Assembly: GCA_027459565.1 (NCBI GenBank)
Contig: DAIDIA010000133.1
Coordinates: 1-9,702, forward strand
Direction: 5' to 3'
From: Acidimicrobiaceae bacterium
GTDB lineage: Bacteria; Actinomycetota; Acidimicrobiia; Acidimicrobiales; Bog-793
Length of the DNA: 9,702 nt
Shown piece by piece: positions 1 to 6,440 of the stretch. Every line of letters starts with the position of its first letter. The stretch's first letter is position 1. Both the position numbers and the translations under genes were made by a program. Under the pieces are notes generated by a model. That model searched no databases. It was not told the origin of the DNA and saw only the letters and a list, made by a program, of their open reading frames with translations.

Positions 1-2
1 TC

Positions 3-440
3 CGGCGTCGCCTCGGCCCATCGATGGAGATCGCCACTGGAGTCACCGGGCAGGCATTTGAGGTGCTCGTCCGTCTGTATCGCTCGGAGGGTGGCTCGAT
101 GCGCATGTCCGATCTCGCCGCGCAGACCGGTCTCACGCGAAGCGGCCTGACCCGCGCGCTCGATCGTCTCGTCGAGGGTGGACTCTGTCGGCGCGAGAGC
201 TGCAGCGGGGACCGTCGGGGTACGTTCGCCGTGTTGACCGCTACCGGCCGGTCACGTGTCGCAGAGGCGATCTCGCATCACGAGCAAGAGATCGGCGATC
301 TCCTCGTGGGGGCGCTTGGAGATGGCGACGAGGAGGAGCTCATCAGGCTCCTCAAGGAGATCCGCCAACGTGTGAATCCCGGCGCTGCCTTCGTCAGCGC
401 GATCGATTCGCTGGCCACGTGCCCGGAGGCCGATCTCTAG
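3..440 (+). CDS. MarR-family transcriptional regulator, N-terminus cut by window edge
   Basis: DNA-binding regulator of the MarR winged-helix family, which bind as dimers to palindromic operators and often respond to small aromatic or phenolic ligands. The visible part holds the recognition-helix region (MSDLAAQTGLTRSGLTRALD, about residues 28-47 counted from the ATG at 24) and the wing with the family's typical D-R-R element (SGDRRGTFAVLT). A C-terminal helix for dimerisation follows. The frame is open to the left edge with no stop. MarR proteins normally have 20-40 residues ahead of the EVLVRL helix, so the ATG at 24 is probably internal and the true start lies outside the window. The gene converges on the cytochrome b gene, 40 bases away, so it is not co-transcribed with anything else here. 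Its target is unknown. Family assignment is confident; ligand and regulon cannot be inferred. Confidence 0.85.
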   Translation, partial: RRRLGPSMEIATGVTGQAFEVLVRLYRSEGGSMRMSDLAAQTGLTRSGLTRALDRLVEGGLCRRESCSGDRRGTFAVLTATGRSRVAEAISHHEQEIGDLLVGALGDGDEEELIRLLKEIRQRVNPGAAFVSAIDSLATCPEADL

Positions 441-461
441 GAGCCTCGATCGCTCCGTTCG

Positions 462-484
462 CTGAGTCGCGCGATCGCGCTCAG
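462..484. terminator. GC hairpin between convergent genes, possible shared terminator
   Basis: CTGAG (462-466), one unpaired T, CGCG (468-471), loop CGAT, CGCG (476-479) and CTCAG (480-484) form a 9-bp stem with a tetraloop and one bulge. It lies 21 bases after the marR stop and overlaps the stop codon of the cytochrome b gene. Neither side is followed by a T-run, so it is not a classic intrinsic terminator. U-less GC hairpins are often proposed as terminators in high-GC bacteria. Its position between two converging genes is the main argument. Confidence 0.4.
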
Positions 485-2286
485 ACCTCGGTGTCCTGAC
501 TGTTCTTTCGATTCCAGTCTCGCCACACAAGTCGATGGATCGGTATGTAGCGGGGGATATCGCGAAGCCCAGGGAGAAACGGAACGCCGAGGAGCAAGAG
601 CGTTGCCAGTCCGGTCATGTACACCGCGATCATGTCGACGTTCGCGGAACTCCGGAATCCCGGCACCTGGTACCAAAGCGTGTAGAGCCACAGCCACGGC
701 TGCCCGGGGTAGCTTCCCGTCTCGTTCATCACGCCCCACTGCGATCCTGTCAGGTGTTCACTTGAGGCGAGCGAGGAGAAGTAGCTGCCGTCTTCAAGGA
801 AGAGCATCGGCTTCGTGAAGTCCGTGCCATAGAACGGACGCTGGGCCAAAAGGTCGGTATCGAGTCCGCCGGATCTCGCCAGGGTCAGTTCACTGGTGAT
901 CAGGATCGGAACGGGACCGGACTTGCTCGCGAATTTCGCAGGTATGGTCGGCACTCCGGACTTGAACGTCAGGTGGTCCACTCCGCTGAGATAGCTCTGG
1001 GCCCAGCCCGATTGCGTGCTCTTCGTCGCCGAGTTGTACCGCGAGAGCGCGCTCGCGAGCGCAGGCTGGAAGGAGGTGAGCTTGGAGAGTGGCGAGAGCA
1101 CGAAGGTCTCCGCGGCGTTGATCGGCTGGCGCACTCCGGCGAGCATCTGCCATCCGATCACAAGCTTCTGGACGTTGTGTGATCCGTTGTTGTAGGGAGG
1201 GCCATACGATGCGGTCTCGCTTGTTCCCGCGAGCTCCGACGCAGCGGTCGCGACGAAGTCCGCAGGCGCGATCTTTGCCCATGTCGCTACGGTGACCGGC
1301 GGCTCATCGGGCGAGGAGAGGACTGCAGCGAGCACGACGACGAGCACAAGAGCGATCAGAGAGGCTGCAGTCGCCTCCTTGACGATGTCATAGCGGCGCT
1401 TTGGTCCCTTCCACTCCGCGGCATCGGCAGTTGCCAACAGCCTCCGATTCGCGCGCCCACGCACGCGCGTCGCTGGCAGGGGATGTGAGACCCCGCGCAC
1501 CCGGACGAGCAGGATGTGCGCGCCAACGATCGCCAGCAAAACGATGGGAACAAGCACCACGTGCCAGAGCAGCATCTGGCCGAAGTTCATCAGGTTGAAG
1601 AACGCTCCGACACCGACCGAGTTGAAGGCGTCCTTGCCGTTGGCGGAGATCCACTGCGCGTCGAAATTCTGCTGCGAGAGGTAGCCCGTGAAGCACTCGA
1701 CAACCGAGGCGATGAACGCGATGACGCCGGTCATCCACGTCGCGACGCGCCGTCCGCGCCATGCCGCCATCCAGAACTTCCCCCAGAGGTGGATCACCAT
1801 GAACGCCATGAACAGCTCGACACTCCAGAGGTGGACGCTGTTGAAGAAATGGCCGACGGGATTCGTGTGCCACCAGTCCGCACCGCCCAGCGCAATCGCC
1901 CCACCGGAGGCAACGGCGATTCCAAGGGCAGCGAGCGTCGCGACGCCAAAGACGTAGACCCACGACGAGACGTACGCCGGCTGGGTATCGGGCAGGAGCT
2001 TGTCTGGCGGCAAGAGGAATAGCGCCCGACGCCGGATGCGCGCCGTCCACATCGTGTCCTTCTTCGTGATCGGAGGGGCGGAGGTCTCCACCTCCGGGGC
2101 CTCGGACGTCTCCTCATCGTTGCCGAGCGACCCGGGGAACGGAAGCACGAGCGCGGCGCCGAAGATGACCACCATCACCAGAACGAGGACGAGATTGGAG
2201 ACGGAGACCTGGAAGATCGACCAATGGACATAACGCCCGGGGCTGTTGAGATCCACTGCGGAGAAAAGTGCTGCACCTGCTGCCAT
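481..2286 (-). CDS. b6-type cytochrome b with unusual C-terminal extracytoplasmic domain
   Basis: Membrane di-haem cytochrome b, expected to move electrons across the membrane. Numbering counts from the second of two adjacent ATGs. An N-terminal membrane helix lies near 29-49, followed by an acidic linker (about 53-78). Then comes a cytochrome b N-terminal domain of four helices (about 105-265). The haem ligand pairs are visible: His152 and His166 (13 residues between) and His242 and His257 (14 between); this 13/14 spacing is that of cytochrome b6. After a further helix (about 305-325) comes a domain of about 215 residues outside the membrane, then a last helix (about 550-572) and a basic tail. 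No PEWY motif or subunit IV-like half is seen, and the usual LPW.Q stretch reads LSQQNF. No Rieske or cytochrome c1 gene is in the window. GGAGG at 2293-2297 sits 6 bases from the second ATG and only 3 from the first, which favours the second. It resembles actinobacterial proteins labelled cytochrome b N-terminal domain-containing (from memory). Role not established. Confidence 0.85.
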   Translation of the reverse strand: MAAGAALFSAVDLNSPGRYVHWSIFQVSVSNLVLVLVMVVIFGAALVLPFPGSLGNDEETSEAPEVETSAPPITKKDTMWTARIRRRALFLLPPDKLLPDTQPAYVSSWVYVFGVATLAALGIAVASGGAIALGGADWWHTNPVGHFFNSVHLWSVELFMAFMVIHLWGKFWMAAWRGRRVATWMTGVIAFIASVVECFTGYLSQQNFDAQWISANGKDAFNSVGVGAFFNLMNFGQMLLWHVVLVPIVLLAIVGAHILLVRVRGVSHPLPATRVRGRANRRLLATADAAEWKGPKRRYDIVKEATAASLIALVLVVVLAAVLSSPDEPPVTVATWAKIAPADFVATAASELAGTSETASYGPPYNNGSHNVQKLVIGWQMLAGVRQPINAAETFVLSPLSKLTSFQPALASALSRYNSATKSTQSGWAQSYLSGVDHLTFKSGVPTIPAKFASKSGPVPILITSELTLARSGGLDTDLLAQRPFYGTDFTKPMLFLEDGSYFSSLASSEHLTGSQWGVMNETGSYPGQPWLWLYTLWYQVPGFRSSANVDMIAVYMTGLATLLLLGVPFLPGLRDIPRYIPIHRLVWRDWNRKNSQDTEV

Positions 2287-2289
2287 CAT

Positions 2290-2571
2290 GTGCCTCCAAT
2301 CGGCCCATCATTGACCTCGGTGATTCTGGCTCCCCGCTCCGACTTGTCGGCTCGACAACGTCGCGCCAACCCCGTGCGAGGCTCCGATATTCAGGCTAGT
2401 TCAGCTTCAAAAACGCGGAGTGCATTGAGACAATCGCATTGACAGATATCAGAGAACCTGCCGGTCAAAGAACACGGCGCAATCGCGTCGGTGCTGGCAT
2501 CGAGATTATGACGCCCACTGCGCGGCGCGCGCACCGGTGGCCACGATGGCGCGAACCTCCGCGCCCGGCGT
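2290..2571. other. Spacer between hydroxylase and cytochrome b genes
   Basis: No convincing gene lies in these 282 bases. Just after the hydroxylase stop is a GC-rich part with a perfect 6-bp stem (GGCGCG 2548-2553, CGCGCC 2560-2565), six bases beyond the stop and without a T-run, plus short palindromes at 2532-2544. The middle is AT-richer and holds a direct repeat GCATTGA at 2422-2428 and 2436-2442 (period 14). A tandem palindrome at 2340-2363 and the cytochrome ribosome site GGAGG (2293-2297) follow. I found no strong -35/-10 pair; TTGAAG with GAATATC near 2390-2413 on the minus strand is the best weak candidate. The size and structure suggest that the cytochrome gene has its own promoter. 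Confidence 0.5.
2340..2363. promoter_or_regulatory. Two tandem CGAC/GTCG palindromes, candidate operator
   Basis: CGAC-TT-GTCG (2340-2349) is followed after GCT by CGAC-AAC-GTCG (2353-2363). The four half-sites alternate in orientation with a 13-14 base period, and a larger inverted repeat TTGTCG-GCT-CGACAA (2344-2358) is nested inside. The element lies 54-77 bases upstream of the cytochrome b start. This is the layout of a double operator bound by two dimers, or of a leader that can form alternative hairpins. No regulator is identified; the MarR gene at the left edge is one possible but unproven candidate. Confidence 0.4.
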
Positions 2572-4650
2572 TCAGATTCGGGTCTGGAGTGCCTCGTAGA
2601 TTCGTTCGGCGGTAATCGGAAGTTGGCGGAGACGACAACCCGTCGCGGCAAATACGGCATTGGCCACCGCCGGTGCAGTCGGAGGAGTTGTCAATTCGCC
2701 GATCGCCTTGACATTCGCCGTTCCAATTCCGACGCCGCCCTCAAGGAGCACGGTCTTGTAGGGCGGAGTGTCGCGCACCGATGGAAGCTTGTACTCACCG
2801 AGATTGGCCGCCCAGACATGACCCTCGGACTCGTCGAGATCCTCAAGACAGGCAAATCCGAGACCGGTTGTCGTTCCACCGTCGATCTGCATCTGATGCG
2901 CAAGCGGATTGATGATGTTCGCGACATCGATCGCGTTCAGCACATTGAGGATTCGCAGCTGTCCGGTCTCGGGATCCACAGCGACGCTGACGACCTGGAC
3001 CGCGACCGATCCGACGAGCGGGGCCTCGGCAGATTTGAGCTCGATCAGGACCGGCTCGTCTTTCAGGCGATTGCGCCAGGCCTTAGCGGCAACATCTGCG
3101 GCGAGTGCCATCGTCGAGGTGACGCGCGATCCGCCGACACCGGTGTCAAAGGGGAGGGAGTCGGACGCTACCTGCGCGACCTCGATATCCGAGGGTGCCA
3201 ATCCGAGCGCCTCTGCCATGAGCTCGCGCATGACCGTATGGCTTCCCGTGCCGGTCTCGACAACGGGGATCTCGACGCAGACGCCGCCGGTTGCCGTGGG
3301 AACCAGGCGAATGCTCGTCGGCGCGTGGGGAGTCGACCGGCTGTAGATCCCGATTCCCGTTCCCGTCAGCCATCCCTCCGGAGCGGTGGCGTACTCGCGC
3401 TCGCGCATTGCAAGATCCAGCGTCTCGACGCCGCGGCTCTCGAGCCAGACATGACCGTGATCGTCGGGGTCTCCGGTGACAAGGAGGTTCCGGCGTCGGA
3501 TCTCCACCGGCGCGATCCCCGCCTTGGCAGCGAGCTCGTCGAGAGCAGACTCGAGCGCGAACACGCCCTGTGCCTCGCCGGGGGCGCGCATGAATCCGCG
3601 TGGCACCGTATTGGTGTAGACGCGCTGATAGTTCGCATAGAAGTGTGCCACCCGATACGAGGGGAACTGGGCAGCAGAGGTTCCTGCGACGGACGGGGTG
3701 CAACCCCCGTAGGCGCCACCGTTCATCGCGATGTCCATCCCCACGGCGAGGAGTCTGCCCTCGGCGTCACAGCCCATCTGCACACGGATACGCGACGGAT
3801 GCCGGGGGTTTCCCGCGATGAGGTCCTCGTTGTATCGGAGTACCAGCTTGACGGGGTGTCCTGTCAGGCGCGAGAGCTCGATCGCGAGCGGTGCCTCGCC
3901 CGGCGCGCCCTTGCCCCCAAAGTCACCGCCCATCGCCATCGGCTGCACGTCGAAGGCCTCCGGTGGCATTCCGAGACAGTGGCTCAACATCGTTCTCAGG
4001 CGATGGGGGACCTTGTTGGTGAACCAGAGGCGCACCTTCTCCGATGATTCGTAGTCCGCGACGCAGGCCTGGGGCTCCAGGTATCCCTGATGCACTCCCT
4101 GGGTGTAATACGTCTCGTCAACGACGAACGCGCAGTCGCGAAGGACCGCCTCGACCTCTGCCTGGGAGCCGACGGTCTCGCGATGGATCAGGTTGCGACC
4201 ATCCTCCGGTTTGATGACCGCGCCCGGATAGTTCCAGGGCTCATCGTGGACAAGCGGGGCATCCGGAGCGGTTGCCTCCTCGATGGTCGTCACCGCGGGG
4301 AGGTCCTCGTAATCGACAAGGACCATCGCAGCGGCCTGTTCCGCGATCGCCCGCGTGGTCGCTACGACGGCGGCGACGCGATCGCCGGCATAACGCGCCC
4401 GCTCGATCGCAAGCACCGGGATGTCCTCAAGGGCGCGACCGCAGGGATGCTGGGTGACGTCAGCCGCGGTGTAGACGCCGATGACCCCCGGGAGCGCCAG
4501 CGCCGCGCTTGCATCGATCGAACGGATCCGCGCGTGCACCGCGGAACTCCGAACGACCGCCGCGTGATAGAGATCGGGCCGCCCCTGGAAGATGTCTGCG
4601 ACGTACTTCGTCGAACCCGCTGCTTTGGACCGTGCATCAAGTCGCGTCAT
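2572..4650 (-). CDS. Xanthine dehydrogenase-family molybdopterin-binding (large) subunit
   Basis: Large subunit of a molybdenum hydroxylase, the class that inserts water-derived oxygen into C-H bonds of heteroaromatics, purines or aldehydes using a molybdopterin cytosine dinucleotide cofactor. The aldehyde oxidase/xanthine dehydrogenase a/b hammerhead domain spans about 7-120. The Mo-binding domains follow: H187 and LEP at 191-193, GGDFGGK (241-247), AGNPRHP (279-285), MRAPGEAQ (354-361, R355 matching the substrate-side Arg), GVGGSR near 510, and GE at 651-652 (E652 matching the catalytic Glu). Odd points: K213 stands where the Mo-contacting Gln is expected (31 residues before F244), GGD replaces GGG, and about 60 residues usual between the GSR helix and the EVDPETG strand are missing, giving 692 residues instead of about 750-800. 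The CoxL AYxCSFR loop is absent, so it is not form I CO dehydrogenase. ATG 4650 is the only start after the upstream TAG and has a weak ribosome site. No FAD or 2Fe-2S subunit is nearby. Substrate unknown. Confidence 0.88.
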   Translation of the reverse strand: MTRLDARSKAAGSTKYVADIFQGRPDLYHAAVVRSSAVHARIRSIDASAALALPGVIGVYTAADVTQHPCGRALEDIPVLAIERARYAGDRVAAVVATTRAIAEQAAAMVLVDYEDLPAVTTIEEATAPDAPLVHDEPWNYPGAVIKPEDGRNLIHRETVGSQAEVEAVLRDCAFVVDETYYTQGVHQGYLEPQACVADYESSEKVRLWFTNKVPHRLRTMLSHCLGMPPEAFDVQPMAMGGDFGGKGAPGEAPLAIELSRLTGHPVKLVLRYNEDLIAGNPRHPSRIRVQMGCDAEGRLLAVGMDIAMNGGAYGGCTPSVAGTSAAQFPSYRVAHFYANYQRVYTNTVPRGFMRAPGEAQGVFALESALDELAAKAGIAPVEIRRRNLLVTGDPDDHGHVWLESRGVETLDLAMREREYATAPEGWLTGTGIGIYSRSTPHAPTSIRLVPTATGGVCVEIPVVETGTGSHTVMRELMAEALGLAPSDIEVAQVASDSLPFDTGVGGSRVTSTMALAADVAAKAWRNRLKDEPVLIELKSAEAPLVGSVAVQVVSVAVDPETGQLRILNVLNAIDVANIINPLAHQMQIDGGTTTGLGFACLEDLDESEGHVWAANLGEYKLPSVRDTPPYKTVLLEGGVGIGTANVKAIGELTTPPTAPAVANAVFAATGCRLRQLPITAERIYEALQTRI

Positions 4651-4701
4651 CGTTCCCGCAACGCTATCGGGCGGGATCCGTCTGTGTCGATTTCGCCCCG
4701 C

Positions 4702-5523
4702 CTAGCGAGTCGAAGTCGTCCAGCGAAAGACCGTGCGCTCGACGATCTTCAATGCGGTGACATTGATGACACCAAAGATCGAGGTGATGCAGATGAGTCC
4801 GAGCAGGAACGCGGTCTGCAGCCCTGCGCCGTACTGCAGCAAGAGCCAGCCCACTCCGACGTTGCTGACCTCCATCTCCCCGACGACCATTCCGATGATC
4901 GCGAGGCTGAGACTGCTTCTGAGACCGGCCAACACATACGGCACCGCCGCGGGAATCGCCACCTTGTAGAGCGTCTTTCGCTCACTCAGTCCCAGGGTCT
5001 GTGCCACCTCGACGTACCCCTTGTGCACATTGCGCACGCCCGCTGCGGTGTTCAACAGCATCGGGAACGTCGTCACCATCATGGTGAACACGACTCGAGC
5101 CTCCATGCCGATGCCCGTCCAGATGACAAGAAGCGGAATGGCGACGATCAGAGGCGTCGCGTTGACAACATTGACAAACGGACTCATGACGTTGTTGACA
5201 GCGGGAAACCGACCGATGAAGACGCCGAGCGTGAACCCGATGGCGACGCCCAGCACGAGGCCGAGGTACATCTCGCGAAGCGAAAGCAAAAGCGCGGCGG
5301 TCGTGGTCGGATGCGTCAGGATGTTCGCGATTGCCCGCACCACTGCTGCAGGTGATGAGAGCAGGAGTGGATTCGTGAATGACGAGATGAGCCACCAGAG
5401 ACCCAGAAGCACCGCAAGCGCGATGATCGGATAGACGACGAACGATGCGCCGTTGCGTACACGGTGCGGGCGCTTCGCCTTGAACTGACCACTCGCGCCG
5501 ACGTTCGCGACATTTACGCTCAT
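4702..5523 (-). CDS. NitT/TauT-type ABC importer permease (permease 2)
   Basis: Integral membrane subunit of a nitrate/taurine/sulfonate-type ABC importer (BPD_transp_1 fold). After a short basic cytoplasmic tail there are about six hydrophobic helices, the first at about 27-48. The cytoplasmic EAA loop that docks on the ATPase is visible at about 169-200 (GYVEVAQTLG, then IPAAVPYVLAGLR). The length of 273 residues is normal for the family. Its ATG overlaps the ATPase stop as ATGA, which implies translational coupling, and it also has a perfect AGGAGG (5531-5536) seven bases upstream. It ends 51 bases before the hydroxylase start, in the same frame. It differs from permease 1 of the same cluster, so the two probably form a heterodimeric channel. 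Substrate is not visible. Confidence 0.92.
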   Translation of the reverse strand: MSVNVANVGASGQFKAKRPHRVRNGASFVVYPIIALAVLLGLWWLISSFTNPLLLSSPAAVVRAIANILTHPTTTAALLLSLREMYLGLVLGVAIGFTLGVFIGRFPAVNNVMSPFVNVVNATPLIVAIPLLVIWTGIGMEARVVFTMMVTTFPMLLNTAAGVRNVHKGYVEVAQTLGLSERKTLYKVAIPAAVPYVLAGLRSSLSLAIIGMVVGEMEVSNVGVGWLLLQYGAGLQTAFLLGLICITSIFGVINVTALKIVERTVFRWTTSTR

Positions 5524-6365
5524 AGTCCGCCCTCCTGGGATCGAAGCAGTGCGGTGATCTTGGAGCGGAGACTGATGGTCTCCGGCTCGCCACGGAACTC
5601 CGCTTGGGTCCGCGGCCGGGGAAGGTTCACGTCGAGGATCTCCACGATACGACCCGGATTGCGGTGCATGACGACGATGCGGTCGCTCAGGAAGATCGAC
5701 TCGTCGACATCGTGGGTGACGAAGACGATCGTGATGCCGAGCTGTTCCCAGAGCAGCGCCACCTCAGCCTGGAGTGCCTCGCGCGTGAAGTTGTCGAGCT
5801 GGCCGAAGGGCTCGTCCATGAGGAGGACCTTTGGCTTGACCGCGAGTGCGCGTGCGACACCGACTCTTTGCTGCATACCACCAGAGAGGGTGTAGGGGGG
5901 GACATTCATCACGTCCTTGAGGCCGACCATCTCGAGGCACTCGGTCGCGATGCGCTGGCGCTCCGCCTTCTCGACACCGCGCGCCTCGAGTCCGAGCTCG
6001 ACATTGCCGCGCACTGAGCGCCAAGGAAGCAGGTTGATGTCCTGGAATACATAGGCCATGTCCTGAGAGACGCCGTTCAGACGCTTACCCTCGAGGTCGA
6101 TGGTCCCCGAGTCCGCTGCGTCGAGACCGTCGATGATGCGCAAGAGTGTCGTCTTCCCACAGCCACTGGGGCCCACGAGACTGATGAACTCGCCCTTTTG
6201 CACATCGAGGTCGACGTTGTCGAGCGCCACGACATCGCGCTCTTGTCCAACGAAGGTCCTCGAGATTCCTCGGATGGAAAGTACCGGTGCTTCTGTCAAG
6301 GTTGAACTCCTATGTGTGGCGGACGCAGGACCTGCTTGGCTCGCACTACCGTTCGAATCTGTCAC
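5520..6365 (-). CDS. NitT/TauT-type ABC importer ATP-binding protein
   Basis: Cytoplasmic ATPase that powers the importer. All nucleotide-binding motifs are intact: Walker A GPSGCGKTT (65-73), Q-loop Q108, signature LSGGMQQR (160-167), Walker B VLLMDEP (180-186), D-loop GQLD (188-191) and switch His218 in FVTHDVDE. The LPWRSVRGN stretch after the Q-loop and the RDPG-like region (HRNPGRI) are typical of the NitT/TauT/SsuB branch. The protein is 281 residues, with about 25 extra low-complexity residues ahead of the first strand. It starts with GTG at 6365, supported by AGAAGG at 6372-6377, six bases upstream; there is no ATG alternative before the Walker A. The stop overlaps the start of permease 2 by four bases. 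Confidence 0.95.
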   Translation of the reverse strand: MTDSNGSASQAGPASATHRSSTLTEAPVLSIRGISRTFVGQERDVVALDNVDLDVQKGEFISLVGPSGCGKTTLLRIIDGLDAADSGTIDLEGKRLNGVSQDMAYVFQDINLLPWRSVRGNVELGLEARGVEKAERQRIATECLEMVGLKDVMNVPPYTLSGGMQQRVGVARALAVKPKVLLMDEPFGQLDNFTREALQAEVALLWEQLGITIVFVTHDVDESIFLSDRIVVMHRNPGRIVEILDVNLPRPRTQAEFRGEPETISLRSKITALLRSQEGGL

Positions 6366-6371
6366 GTTTAT

Positions 6372-6420
6372 CCTTCTCTAAGGGTTAATAAGGGCGGCGC
6401 TGCCGGCTGAGGATCAGCGC
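6372..6420 (-). other. Gap between permease 1 and ATPase: stem-loop, repeat and ribosome site
   Basis: The 75-base gap holds a stem GCGCTG (6397-6402) with CAGCGC (6415-6420). A competing shorter stem GCTGA-GGA-TCAGC (6406-6418) is nested in it, so the RNA could fold in two ways. A direct repeat TAAGGG at 6379-6384 and 6389-6394 (period 10, plus-strand reading) lies between the hairpin and the AGAAGG ribosome site (6372-6377) of the ATPase gene. There is no T-run after the stem, so full termination is unlikely. An effect on mRNA decay or partial attenuation is possible. Confidence 0.3.
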
Positions 6421-6440
6421 TGGCTCGACCACGTCCATGA

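Noticed and set aside
481..2286. QcrB/PetB of a standard bc complex
   Set aside because: No Rieske or cytochrome c gene is adjacent, no PEWY motif is present, and the C-terminal half is not of the usual type.
2439..2444. TTGACA on the plus strand in the cytochrome spacer
   Set aside because: No fitting -10 at 16-18 bases and no plus-strand gene downstream.
2224..2660. Short open frames over the cytochrome spacer (plus 2224-2442, minus 2391-2660)
   Set aside because: They overlap solid genes at one end, lack ribosome sites, and have low-information sequence.
2623..4047. 474-codon open frame on the plus strand, antisense to the hydroxylase
   Set aside because: Composition is rich in Arg, His and Asp with no recognisable domain, and it mirrors a well-conserved enzyme on the other strand. 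This is a typical GC-rich antisense shadow.
2572..4650. Carbon monoxide dehydrogenase large subunit (CoxL) as an identity
   Set aside because: The CoxL AYxCSFR active-site loop is absent, the Gln is replaced by Lys, and no coxM/coxS genes are adjacent.
4090..5355. 421-codon open frame on the plus strand across the hydroxylase 5' end and permease 2
   Set aside because: Same charged, domain-free composition, and it spans two solid genes on the opposite strand.
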